A stretch of DNA of 64,000 bases, taken from positions 5,338,001-5,402,000 of the forward strand of contig NZ_LT607752.1 in assembly GCF_900090265.1 (NCBI RefSeq). The letters run 5' to 3'. The position numbers and the translations under genes were made by a program. The notes beneath the pieces are model-generated. The model searched no databases. It was given only the letters and a program-made list of their open reading frames with translations, and was not told where the DNA came from. The stretch is from Micromonospora rifamycinica. GTDB taxonomy: Bacteria > Actinomycetota > Actinomycetes > Mycobacteriales > Micromonosporaceae. Position 1 is the stretch's first letter; each line of letters begins with the position of its first letter. Positions 52,698 through 61,111 of the stretch are shown piece after piece.

Positions 52698-52861
52698 GCC
52701 GGGCACCGTAGCGACGACCGGGCCGGCCGGTCGCCGCGACCCCTGATGATCCACGACAACGCCGGTGGGATAATGGGCAGGACACCGGGTCTGCGGTGAA
52801 CCGGGTGGCGGGCTCGACGACCTTCCGGGTGTGCGTGGCGGGAAGTGTCCGGCCCACGGCA

Positions 52862-52867
52862 TAGACT
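52862..52867 (+). promoter_or_regulatory. -10 element of pcrA
   Basis: TAGACT ends 9 bases before ATG 52877; no ribosome site is present, so a leaderless or near-leaderless transcript is likely. Confidence 0.45.
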
Positions 52868-52876
52868 CGCCGGGCG

Positions 52877-55315
52877 ATGCATCCTCTCTTCGACATCCCC
52901 GCGTCCCCCGCCGAGCCCGAGCCCGCGTCGGTCCCGCCGCGCCGCCCCGGCCCGGCCCGCCGTCTCGACCCGCAGGAACTGGTGGAGGGCCTGAACAGCC
53001 CGCAACGGGACGCGGTCACCCACGCCGGCTCGCCGCTGCTGATCGTGGCCGGGGCCGGCTCCGGCAAGACCCGGGTGCTCACCCACCGGATCGCCTACCT
53101 GCTCGCCGCGCGGGACGTCCACCCCGGCGAGATCATCGCGATCACCTTCACCAACAAGGCCGCCGGTGAGATGAAGGAGCGGGTGGCCCATCTGGTCGGG
53201 CCGCGCGCCCGGCTGATGTGGGTGTCGACGTTCCACTCCGCCTGTGTCCGCATCCTGCGGGCCGAGCACGAGCACGCCGGCCTCAAGTCGACCTTCTCCA
53301 TCTACGACGCCGACGACTCCCGCCGGTTGATGCAGCTGGTCACCCGGGAGCTGGATCTCGACCCGAAGCGCTACCCGGCCCGAGGGCTGGCCGCCCAGGT
53401 GTCCAACCTCAAGAACGAGCTGGTCGATCCGGAGGAGTTCGCCGGCCGGGCCAAGGGGCCCAACGAGCGGGCGCTGGCCGAGGCGTACACCCTCTACCAG
53501 CGGCGGCTGCGCGAGTCGCACGCGTTGGACTTCGACGACCTGATCATGACGACGGTGCACCTGCTCCAGTCGCACCCGCACGTCGCGGAGAGCTACCGTC
53601 GCCGGTTCCGGCACGTCCTGGTCGACGAGTACCAGGACACCAACCACGCGCAGTACACCCTGATCAAGGAGCTGGTCGCCGGCACCGAGGGGATCGCGCC
53701 GGCCGAGCTGTGCGTGGTCGGCGACGCCGACCAGTCGATCTACGCGTTCCGGGGCGCGACGATCCGCAACATCCTGGAGTTCGAGCGGGACTTCACCGAC
53801 GCCCGGACGATCCTGCTGGAGCAGAACTACCGTTCCACCCAGACCATCCTCAACGCGGCCAACGCGGTGATCGACCGGAACACCTCCCGCAAGCCCAAGC
53901 GGCTGTGGAGCGACGCCGGTGCGGGCGAGCAGATCGTCGGCTACGTCGCCGACACCGAGCACGCCGAGGCCGACTGGGTGGGCCGGGAGGTCGACCGGCT
54001 GGTCGACGCGGGGGAGACCCGCCCCGGTGACGTGGCCGTCTTCTACCGCACCAACGCCCAGTCCCGGGTCTTCGAGGAGGTGTTCATCCGGGTCGGCCTG
54101 CCCTACAAGGTGGTCGGCGGGGTGCGCTTCTACGAGCGCAAGGAGGTCCGGGACGCGCTGGCCTACCTGCGCGCGGTGGTCAACGAGGACGACACGGTCA
54201 GCCTCCGCCGGGTGCTGAACACCCCCCGCCGGGGCATCGGCGACCGGGCCGAGGCGTGCGTCGAGGCGCTCTCCGGCCGGGACCGGATCTCCTTCGGCGC
54301 GGCGCTGCGCCGGGCCCGGGAGGCGCCGGGCATCTCCACCCGGGCCGCCAACTCCATCGGTGAGTTCGTCGCGCTGCTCGACGGTGCCCGCGAGCTGGCC
54401 GAGGAGGGCACCCCGGAGGAGGTGCTGGAGGCGCTGCTGACCCGTTCGGGCTACCTGACCGAGCTGGAGGAGAGCCTCGACCCGCAGGACGCCGGCCGGG
54501 TCGACAACCTCCAGGAGCTGGTCAGCGTCGCCCGGGAGTACACCGAACGGATCGAGGCGCTGGGCGGCGAGGACGAGCGGGCCACCCTGGCCGGCTTCCT
54601 GGAGCAGGTGGCGCTGGTCGCCGACGCCGACCAGATCCCTGTCCAACCGGGCTCGTCACCTGACGACGCCGAGGCGGACGACGCCGTCCCTCACCAGGGC
54701 GTGGTCACCCTGATGACCCTGCACACCGCCAAGGGGCTGGAGTTCCCGGTGGTCTTCCTGACCGGCCTGGAGGACGGCGTCTTCCCGCACCTGCGCTCGC
54801 TGGGCGACACCCGGGAGCTGGAGGAGGAGCGCCGGCTGGCGTACGTGGGGATCACCCGGGCCCGGCAGCGGCTCTACCTCTCCCGGGCGGTGACCCGTTC
54901 GGCCTGGGGGCAGCCGTCCTACAACCCGCCGTCCCGGTTCCTGGAGGAGCTGCCGCCGGAGCTGGTCCGCTGGGAGCGCACCGAGGGCACGTACACCTCG
55001 TGGGCCGGTGGAGGCGGTGGCGTCGGCGGCCGGGCGGACCGTGCGCCCGGCGGGCGCGGCGGTTTCACCGGGGGTACGCCGAGAGCCGCCGAACTGGCGA
55101 AGCGACTCGGGGTGGACGCCAGCCGGCTGGCCACCGCCAGCGAGCTGCCACAGGGGCCGAAGGTATCGGCCGGCGACCGGGTCAACCACCAGCGCTACGG
55201 GCTGGGGCGGGTGCTCGCGGTGGAGGGGCACGGACCGAGCGCCCGGGCGCAGATCGACTTCGGCGACCAGACCATGTGGCTGGTGCTGCGGCACGCCCCG
55301 CTCGACAAGCTCTGA
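52877..55315 (+). CDS. pcrA: ATP-dependent DNA helicase PcrA (UvrD1)
   Basis: Superfamily 1A 3'-5' helicase, 812 aa, acting in nucleotide-excision repair and replication-fork maintenance. Motif I GAGSGKTRVLTHR, motif Ia ITFTNKAAGEM, motif II VDEYQDTNHAQY, motif III VVGDADQSIYAFRGA, motif IV EQNYRST, motif V LMTLHTAKGLEFPVVF and motif VI VGITRARQRLY are all intact. The C-terminal 60 residues form a Tudor-like RNA-polymerase-binding domain (KVSAGDRVNHQRYGLGRVLAVEG). Corresponds to M. tuberculosis uvrD1 (Rv0949). Confidence 0.97.
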   Translation: MHPLFDIPASPAEPEPASVPPRRPGPARRLDPQELVEGLNSPQRDAVTHAGSPLLIVAGAGSGKTRVLTHRIAYLLAARDVHPGEIIAITFTNKAAGEMKERVAHLVGPRARLMWVSTFHSACVRILRAEHEHAGLKSTFSIYDADDSRRLMQLVTRELDLDPKRYPARGLAAQVSNLKNELVDPEEFAGRAKGPNERALAEAYTLYQRRLRESHALDFDDLIMTTVHLLQSHPHVAESYRRRFRHVLVDEYQDTNHAQYTLIKELVAGTEGIAPAELCVVGDADQSIYAFRGATIRNILEFERDFTDARTILLEQNYRSTQTILNAANAVIDRNTSRKPKRLWSDAGAGEQIVGYVADTEHAEADWVGREVDRLVDAGETRPGDVAVFYRTNAQSRVFEEVFIRVGLPYKVVGGVRFYERKEVRDALAYLRAVVNEDDTVSLRRVLNTPRRGIGDRAEACVEALSGRDRISFGAALRRAREAPGISTRAANSIGEFVALLDGARELAEEGTPEEVLEALLTRSGYLTELEESLDPQDAGRVDNLQELVSVAREYTERIEALGGEDERATLAGFLEQVALVADADQIPVQPGSSPDDAEADDAVPHQGVVTLMTLHTAKGLEFPVVFLTGLEDGVFPHLRSLGDTRELEEERRLAYVGITRARQRLYLSRAVTRSAWGQPSYNPPSRFLEELPPELVRWERTEGTYTSWAGGGGGVGGRADRAPGGRGGFTGGTPRAAELAKRLGVDASRLATASELPQGPKVSAGDRVNHQRYGLGRVLAVEGHGPSARAQIDFGDQTMWLVLRHAPLDKL

Positions 55316-55367
55316 TCGGTCGGCCCCGCCCCCGACCGGGCGGGGCCGACCACCTCGGCGGGCCGGC

Positions 55368-56213
55368 TCAGCAGGCCACGTCGATGCCCCGGGCGCGCAG
55401 GAACGGCGCCGGGTCGATCTGGTTCCACATCTGCCCCTGGTGCACCTCGAAGTGCAGGTGCGGGCCGGTGGAGTCGCCGGTGGAGCCCTCGTAGCCGATC
55501 ACCTCGCCGACGCCGACGCGGTCCCCGACGGCGACCTTCACGCTGCTCTGGTGGGCGTAGTGGGTCAGGTAGCCGTTGCCGTGGTCGAGGAAGACCGAGA
55601 TGCCGTAGCCGTCCCCCGCGTCCCCGGCCTTGACCACGGTGCCCGCCGCGGCGGCGTGGATCGGCGTGCCGGCCGGCATGGCGAAGTCGATGCCGGCGTG
55701 CAGCGCGCCGCCCCGTTGCCCGTAGCAGGAGGTGATCGCGGCACCGGCCATCGGGATCACCCAGGACGGCTTCGGCTTCGGCGTGGTCGCCTGCCTGGCG
55801 GTGACCTTCGGCTTCGCGGTGACCTTCGGCTTCGCGGCGGCCTTCCGGGTCGCCGTGGCCGTCGGGGTGGGGCTGGCGGTGGTGGGGGTCGGCCCGGCGG
55901 TGGGGCTGGCCGGGGTGGCCGACTCGCGGGCGGACCGGTCGGCGCGGGCGGCGGCCTCGGCCCGCTCCCGGGCGTCGAGCGCGACGGCCGCCGGTTCGGG
56001 GGCGCCGTCCCGGTCGAGGGTGGTGACCGTGGCGACCCCGGCCAGGCCGAGGCCGACCAGCGCGGCGACGCCGACGGCCAGGGTGCGTACGCCCCGCGGG
56101 TGACGCCGTCGGTGCCGGACCACGGCGGCCGAGATCCGGGCTCCGGGGCCGGTGCGGGTGGGCTTCTGGTCACGGGTGGTGCCGTCGTCCGGGCGGTTGT
56201 TGTCTTCCTGCAC
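55368..56213 (-). CDS. M23 peptidase-domain protein, membrane-anchored
   Basis: Protein of 281 aa. Cytoplasmic start of about 45 residues, one transmembrane helix (about 46-66), a Thr/Pro/Ala/Lys wall-spanning linker with KPKVTAKPKVTA repeats, and a C-terminal LytM/M23 domain. Zinc ligands are in GGALHAGIDFAMPAG (His and Asp) and PHLHFEVH. It should cut or bind peptidoglycan cross-links. GTG 56213 has AAGG six bases upstream. Same position after pcrA as M. tuberculosis Rv0950c. Confidence 0.92.
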   Translation of the reverse strand: MQEDNNRPDDGTTRDQKPTRTGPGARISAAVVRHRRRHPRGVRTLAVGVAALVGLGLAGVATVTTLDRDGAPEPAAVALDARERAEAAARADRSARESATPASPTAGPTPTTASPTPTATATRKAAAKPKVTAKPKVTARQATTPKPKPSWVIPMAGAAITSCYGQRGGALHAGIDFAMPAGTPIHAAAAGTVVKAGDAGDGYGISVFLDHGNGYLTHYAHQSSVKVAVGDRVGVGEVIGYEGSTGDSTGPHLHFEVHQGQMWNQIDPAPFLRARGIDVAC

Positions 56214-56431
56214 GGTGGACCTTCAACTACTCAGGGGGTTTCGGACCCGGACCATCCTGGGTGTCGAAGTGCGCCGGGCCGGGTAGGGGTACCAACTGGT
56301 AACCCGGGTGCCGCGGCGGCCTGTCCAGCTATGTCCCGCCCGGGGGGCGTCTGACCTGTTGCAGGGTAGGACCCTGACGTGCCCTCGGTCACACTGCGGC
56401 GTGTGACGCAGCAGACTTGGCCACAAACAGA

Positions 56432-56459
56432 ACCGCCCGGATCCGTAGATCCGGGCGGT
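56432..56459 (-). terminator. terminator of second M23 gene
   Basis: ACCGCCCGGATC (56432-56443) pairs perfectly with GATCCGGGCGGT (56448-56459), 4-base loop; on the minus strand it is followed by a T-rich stretch (TTCTGTTTG). It is 20 bases after the stop. Confidence 0.88.
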
Positions 56460-56478
56460 GAACAGGCGTTACCGAGCG

Positions 56479-57195
56479 TCAGGAAGCGGCTGCTTCGGTG
56501 TAGTACGCCTCGACTTGCAGCTTGATGTCCACTCCGCGCTCCTGGAGCCACGGCACCGGGTCGAGGGGCTGCCCCTTGACATGGACCTCCAGGTGCAGGT
56601 GGGCGCCGTACGAGTGACCGGTGTTGCCGACCAGGCCGAGCTGGTCACCGGCCTTGACCTGCTGGCCCTCGTGCACGCTCACCGCCGAGGAGTGCCCGTA
56701 GATGGCCTCGCTGCCGTCGGCGTGCTGCACGATCACCGCGTTGCCGTAGCCGCCGAACCAGCCGGCCTTGGTGACCGTGCCGGCGTGGATGGCCACGTAC
56801 GGGGTGCCCTCCGGGGCGACCAGGTCGATGCCGGTGTGCAGCTTGCCCCACCGCACGCCGTACGGGGAGTTGAAGTCGTAGCCCTGCATGGGCAGCAGCC
56901 ACGGGTCCTGCGCGGTGGTGCCCGCCTCGGCGCCCCGGGCGTCGCTCCGGGTGGCCCGGTCGGCGGCGTCGGCCCGCGCGGCGGCGTCCTGGCTGGTGAT
57001 CGAGGCCTGTCGGAGCTCGTCGAGCACCGAGGGGCTGACGCTCTTGGCGTCCGGCATCGCCCCCGCGCCGAGCGCGACGATGCCGGCACCGACGAACGCG
57101 CTGGTGACGACCGCCGCGTAGCGGCTCCGTGGCGGGGTGGGTACACGGCGACGGCCGCGATATCTATCGGGCTCAGACGACAGGCGCTGGCGCAC
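56479..57195 (-). CDS. M23 peptidase-domain protein
   Basis: Protein of 238 aa. Arg-rich cytoplasmic start, one hydrophobic segment (about 27-47), a helical Ala/Asp-rich stretch (possible coiled coil, about 60-95) and an M23 domain with zinc motifs GKLHTGIDLVAPEGT and GAHLHLEVH. Probably a cell-wall hydrolase or amidase activator at the membrane surface. GTG 57195 is chosen by GGAGG six bases upstream. It lies upstream of another M23 gene on the same strand but is separated from it by a strong terminator, so they are independent units. Confidence 0.9.
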   Translation of the reverse strand: MRQRLSSEPDRYRGRRRVPTPPRSRYAAVVTSAFVGAGIVALGAGAMPDAKSVSPSVLDELRQASITSQDAAARADAADRATRSDARGAEAGTTAQDPWLLPMQGYDFNSPYGVRWGKLHTGIDLVAPEGTPYVAIHAGTVTKAGWFGGYGNAVIVQHADGSEAIYGHSSAVSVHEGQQVKAGDQLGLVGNTGHSYGAHLHLEVHVKGQPLDPVPWLQERGVDIKLQVEAYYTEAAAS

Positions 57196-57581
57196 GCACA
57201 CCCTCCGTTGTCGGGGATCCGATGCGATCTCCGTCCGTTCGGTGTTGCCGGTCGAACGGTCGGCGGTCGCGTCATCACCCGTCCGTGGACCTGATGACAA
57301 CCGTGGACACGTTAGCCCTCCGCCGCTTCGGTCACAAGCGGCAGCGCCGGGGCGTCGATGCAAAATGTCCGCTTCCGTGCTGCATTGTCATAGCCCGAGG
57401 CACCGGACGGCCGTCCCTCTTCCTGCCCGTTCGTCGCGCACTGTGACCGTTCGGCGGAGGCGTCCGGCTTCCGGTCGACGCGCCCGGACGGTAGGCGTCC
57501 CGGCCCGGCTCCGGTGCCCCCGTGGGGTGGGTTACCGTTCGTTCAGCTGGTAGCCGCGAAGCCGGGAAAGGTGTGCGCCTG
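57196..57581. other. intergenic region between divergent M23 and B12-binding genes
   Basis: About 386 bases with no credible gene. Contains a promoter for the M23 gene (57309-57337) and AT-richer sequence at 57355-57395 (GCAAAATGTCC, CTGCATTGTCATAG). No defined promoter was found for the plus-strand gene, and no known riboswitch consensus was recognised. Confidence 0.5.
57309..57337 (-). promoter_or_regulatory. promoter of second M23 gene
   Basis: On the minus strand TTGTGA (57332-57337) and TAACGT (57309-57314) are exactly 17 bases apart. The -35 lies in the loop of an inverted repeat GCCGCTT/AAGCGGC. The core TGTGACCGA also occurs upstream of the first M23 gene (56385-56393). Confidence 0.65.
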
Positions 57582-57986
57582 ATGAGCTCTCGCATTCGGG
57601 TAGTCGTCGCGAAGCCGGGCCTCGACGGGCACGACCGGGGTGCCAAGGTGGTGGCCCGGGCGCTGCGCGACGCCGGCATGGAGGTCATCTACACCGGGCT
57701 GCACCAGACCCCGGAGCAGATCGTCGAGACCGCCATCCAGGAGGACGCCGACGCGGTCGGCCTCTCCGTGCTCTCCGGCGCACACATGACGCTCTTCCGC
57801 CGGGTGCTGGAACTGCTCGCCGAGCGCGACGCGCGGGACATCGTCGTCTTCGGTGGCGGCATCATCCCCGACGCCGACATCCCCGAGCTGGTGGAGCTCG
57901 GCGTCGCGAAGATCTTCACCCCGGGCGCCACCACCCAGGCGATCGTCGAGTGGGTCCGGGCCAACGTGGCGCAGCCGGTCTCCTGA
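57582..57986 (+). CDS. small cobalamin-binding mutase subunit, IcmB-like
   Basis: B12-binding domain protein, 134 aa. It carries the base-off cobalamin motif LDGHDRG (DxHxxG), plus SxL in GLSVLSGAH and GG in VFGGGIIPD. It matches the small subunit of isobutyryl-CoA mutase (IcmB) and the C-terminal domain of methylmalonyl-CoA mutase. A mutase large subunit gene is not in the window, so its partner must be encoded elsewhere. GGGAAAGG upstream supports ATG 57582. Its place before sucC-sucD (succinyl-CoA synthetase) fits acyl-CoA metabolism. Confidence 0.88.
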   Translation: MSSRIRVVVAKPGLDGHDRGAKVVARALRDAGMEVIYTGLHQTPEQIVETAIQEDADAVGLSVLSGAHMTLFRRVLELLAERDARDIVVFGGGIIPDADIPELVELGVAKIFTPGATTQAIVEWVRANVAQPVS

Positions 57987-58092
57987 CGAGCCCGGGGCGT
58001 GCCCGCGTCCTACCGAATCGGTGGGGGTGCGGGTTCCGGGGCGTCGCCGCGCGGTCGCCCGGGGGGGCTGTGCCGGCGAATCCGGGCAGGGT

Positions 58093-58129
58093 GAAGGGCC
58101 GGACGCACCCCTCACACGCCCGGCCCTTC
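58093..58129 (+). terminator. terminator hairpin of B12-binding gene
   Basis: GAAGGGCCGG (58093-58102) pairs perfectly with CCGGCCCTTC (58120-58129), loop 17 bases. Confidence 0.65.
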
Positions 58130-58334
58130 TATGCACGATGCCCCGCCGCCACCCCTCGACCGACAGGGCATCGGCCGCTCCCGTCTTCGCGCTGATCAGC
58201 GCTCCGACATCAGACTCAACGACGCCCGTACGGTGGGGTTACGCGTCACGCGGGACAACCTGTGGACGGTTCTGTGCCGTCGGCGAGTCGCCCACGGCGC
58301 GCTGTGCATTACCGCACACCGCGCACCCGCTCGG

Positions 58335-58362
58335 TTGCCGCCGGTGCCCACCTCGCTAGGCT
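58335..58362 (+). promoter_or_regulatory. candidate sucC-sucD promoter
   Basis: TTGCCG (58335-58340) and TAGGCT (58357-58362), 16 bases apart; the -10 equals that of tsaB and guaA but here lies over 100 bases from the start codon. Confidence 0.45.
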
Positions 58363-58465
58363 GCGGCCAATGGCCTGTTTCAACTGATGACAGGCGTCAA
58401 CGGAGTTTCACAACGCTGGCGGCGGCGCGACGGCGCGCCGCGGAGACGGGACGGGACGCGCAATC

Positions 58466-59644
58466 GTGGACCTGTACGAGTACCAGGGGCGGGACCTGTT
58501 CGAGCGGCACGGCTTGCCCGTGCTCGCCGGCGGCGTCGCCACGACCCCGGAGGAGGCCCGCGCGATCGCCGAACGCCTCGGCGGTCGGGTGGTCGTCAAG
58601 GCGCAGGTGAAGGTCGGTGGCCGAGGCAAGGCCGGCGGCGTCAAGCTGGCCGAGGGCGCCGACGAGACGGTGGCCAGGGCCACCGACATCCTCGGCATGG
58701 ACATCAAGGGTCACACCGTCCACAAGGTCATGATCACGGTGACCGCGGACGTGGCCGAGGAGTACTACTTCTCCTACCTGCTCGACCGGGCGAACCGTAC
58801 CTTCCTCTGCATCGCCAGCGTGGCCGGCGGCATGGACATCGAGCAGGTCGCCGCCGAGACCCCCGACAAGGTGGTCAAGGCCCCGATCGACGCGGTCGAG
58901 GGCGTCGACGAGGCGAAGGCCCGGGAGATCGTCGACGCGGCCGGTTTCCCGGCCGAGGTCGCCGACCAGGTGGTGTCGGTCGCGGTGGGGCTGTGGAAGG
59001 CGTTCGTCGCCGAGGACGCCACCCTGGTCGAGGTGAACCCGTTGGCCAAGACGGGTGACGGCACGCTGCTGCTGCTCGACGCCAAGATCACTCTGGACGA
59101 GAACGCCGGCTTCCGGCACCCGGACCACGAGGCCCTGGTCGACCAGGCCGCGGTGGACCCGCTGGAGCAGGCCGCCAAGGAGAAGGACCTCAACTACGTC
59201 AAGCTCGACGGCGAGGTCGGCATCATCGGCAACGGCGCGGGTCTGGTCATGTCCACCCTCGACGTGGTGGCCTACGCGGGTGAGCGGCACGGCAACGTCA
59301 AGCCGGCCAACTTCCTCGACATCGGCGGTGGCGCGAGCGCCGCGGTGATGGCCAACGGCCTGGAGATCGTGCTCTCCGACCCGTCGGTGCGCAGTGTCTT
59401 CGTCAACGTCTTCGGCGGCATCACCGCCTGCGACGAGGTCGCCAACGGCATCATCCAGGCGCTGGCCCTGTTGGAGGAGCGCGGCGAGAAGGTCACCAAG
59501 CCGCTCGTGGTCCGGCTCGACGGCAACAACGCGGAGGCCGGTCGGGCGATCCTCGACGGCGCCGAGAACCCGCTCGTGCAGCGGGTCGACACCATGGACG
59601 GCGCGGCCGAGCGGGCCGCCGAGCTGGCAGCTGCGGGGGTCTGA
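58466..59644 (+). CDS. sucC: succinyl-CoA synthetase beta subunit
   Basis: ADP/GDP-forming succinate-CoA ligase beta subunit, 392 aa. It begins VDLYEYQGRDLFERHGLPV; the ATP-grasp domain has VVKAQVKVGGRGKAGGVK, the metal site EVNPLAKT, and the C-terminal CoA-ligase part ends in the family segment FVNVFGGITACDEVA. With SucD it makes ATP or GTP in the citric acid cycle. The GTG start is 2 bases from nothing else usable; sucD begins 2 bases after its stop. Confidence 0.97.
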   Translation: MDLYEYQGRDLFERHGLPVLAGGVATTPEEARAIAERLGGRVVVKAQVKVGGRGKAGGVKLAEGADETVARATDILGMDIKGHTVHKVMITVTADVAEEYYFSYLLDRANRTFLCIASVAGGMDIEQVAAETPDKVVKAPIDAVEGVDEAKAREIVDAAGFPAEVADQVVSVAVGLWKAFVAEDATLVEVNPLAKTGDGTLLLLDAKITLDENAGFRHPDHEALVDQAAVDPLEQAAKEKDLNYVKLDGEVGIIGNGAGLVMSTLDVVAYAGERHGNVKPANFLDIGGGASAAVMANGLEIVLSDPSVRSVFVNVFGGITACDEVANGIIQALALLEERGEKVTKPLVVRLDGNNAEAGRAILDGAENPLVQRVDTMDGAAERAAELAAAGV

Positions 59645-59646
59645 CG

Positions 59647-60534
59647 ATGGCGATCTGGCTGACCAAGGAGTCCAAGGTCATCGTGCAGGGGATGACCGGC
59701 TCCGAGGGTTCCAAGCACACCCGACGGATGCTCGCCGCCGGCACCTCGGTCGTCGGCGGGGTGAACCCGCGTAAGGCCGGTACCACCGTCGACTTCGACG
59801 GCACCGAGCTGCCGGTGTTCGCCTCCGTGGCGGACGCGATGCGGGAGACCGGGGCGGACGTCACGGTGATCTTCGTACCGCCGCAGTTCACCAAGGGGGC
59901 GGTGGTCGAGGCGATCGACGCCGGGATCCCGCTCGCCGTGGTGATCACCGAGGGCGTGCCGGTGCACGACACCGCCTCGTTCTGGGCGTACAACGTGGCC
60001 AAGGGCGAGCAGACCCGGATCATCGGGCCGAACTGCCCCGGCATCGCCTCGCCGGGCGCCGCCAACGCGGGCATCATCCCGGCCGACATCACCGGCACCG
60101 GCCGGATCGGCCTGGTCAGCAAGAGCGGCACGCTGACCTACCAGATGATGTACGAGCTGCGCGACATCGGCTTCTCCACCTGCGTCGGCATCGGCGGTGA
60201 CCCGATCATCGGGACCACCCACATCGACGCCCTCGCCGCGTTCGAGGCCGACCCGGACACCGACGCGATCGTGATGATCGGCGAGATCGGCGGCGACGCC
60301 GAGGAGCGGGCCGCCGACTTCATCAAGGACAACGTCACCAAGCCGGTGGTCGGCTACATCGCCGGCTTCACCGCGCCCCCCGGCAAGACCATGGGGCACG
60401 CCGGCGCGATCATCTCCGGCTCGGCGGGCACCGCGGAGGCCAAGCAGCAGGCGCTGGAGGCGGTCGGCGTCAAGGTCGGCAAGACCCCGACCGAGACCGC
60501 CAGGCTGATGCGGGAGCTGATGTCCGGCCGCTGA
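59647..60534 (+). CDS. sucD: succinyl-CoA synthetase alpha subunit
   Basis: Alpha subunit, 295 aa, with the CoA-binding Rossmann part (KVIVQGMTGSEGSKHTRRML, VGGVNPRKAGTT) and the phospho-histidine in PGKTMGHAGAIISG. The ATG lies 2 bases after sucC stop, giving one operon. Corresponds to M. tuberculosis Rv0952. Confidence 0.97.
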   Translation: MAIWLTKESKVIVQGMTGSEGSKHTRRMLAAGTSVVGGVNPRKAGTTVDFDGTELPVFASVADAMRETGADVTVIFVPPQFTKGAVVEAIDAGIPLAVVITEGVPVHDTASFWAYNVAKGEQTRIIGPNCPGIASPGAANAGIIPADITGTGRIGLVSKSGTLTYQMMYELRDIGFSTCVGIGGDPIIGTTHIDALAAFEADPDTDAIVMIGEIGGDAEERAADFIKDNVTKPVVGYIAGFTAPPGKTMGHAGAIISGSAGTAEAKQQALEAVGVKVGKTPTETARLMRELMSGR

Positions 60535-60691
60535 GCCGCCGACCACACCGCCCGGCCGAACCGGCCACCCCGACCGGCCGGGCGGCCCGACGGTGACCGG
60601 GCTGTCCGCCCGGCCGGGGTCGGGCACACCACCGAGGCCGGTCCGGGACCGGGGCGCACCATCGAGGGGGCCGACCGTCGACGGTCGGCCC

Positions 60692-60955
60692 TCAGTCGTT
60701 CCAGAGCGGGTACGTCCCGCTGGCCCGCCAGATCGCCGTACCGATGATGTTGATCACGCCGAACGCGATGGCCAGGTAGCCGAGGACCGGCGACTGGCCG
60801 TACCGCTTGGCGTCCCGGATCGACAGGTAGCCGAAGATGATGCCCAGGATGCCGCAGCAGATCAGGCCGAGGACGATGCCGAGCACCCCCCAGAGCGTGG
60901 TGCGGTCCCGCCCGGCCGCAGCCGGCGGCGGGGGAGGTGGGTACGAGGCGTTCAC
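60692..60955 (-). CDS. small DUF4190-type membrane protein
   Basis: Protein of 87 aa with a Pro-rich start (YPPPPPPAAAG), two transmembrane helices (about 20-45 and 58-78) and the DUF4190 pattern GIVLGLICCGILGIIFGYLS followed by AKRYGQSPVLGYLAI. Function unknown. The GTG start follows GGAGGAAGCC. Convergent with sucD. Confidence 0.85.
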   Translation of the reverse strand: MNASYPPPPPPAAAGRDRTTLWGVLGIVLGLICCGILGIIFGYLSIRDAKRYGQSPVLGYLAIAFGVINIIGTAIWRASGTYPLWND

Positions 60956-61111
60956 GGCTTCCTCCGGGCGATCGGTGCCACGACTTCGGTCATGTCCCTG
61001 CGCCGAGGCTAGACCGGATCGGCGGCCGGGGTCGGTGGATCACGGAACTCGCCGGCTCCGCGCGGCCCGGACGGGCAGCCGCCACCGGGCTAACGTGCCA
61101 GAGTAGACCCG

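Larger units (their letters stand above)
57987..58465. other. intergenic region before sucC
   Basis: About 480 bases without a credible gene. It holds the terminator of the B12-binding gene (58093-58129) and the candidate sucC promoter (58335-58362), then a 103-base leader. A stretch at 58300-58330 (CGCACACCGCGCACCC-like) is low in complexity. Confidence 0.5.

Noticed and set aside
56214..56424. c-di-AMP (ydaO-type) riboswitch before the first M23 gene
   Set aside because: Such switches occur before actinobacterial cell-wall hydrolases, but the conserved junction motifs could not be found; only a GGGTACC/GGTAACCC stem is present. A covariance-model search would decide.
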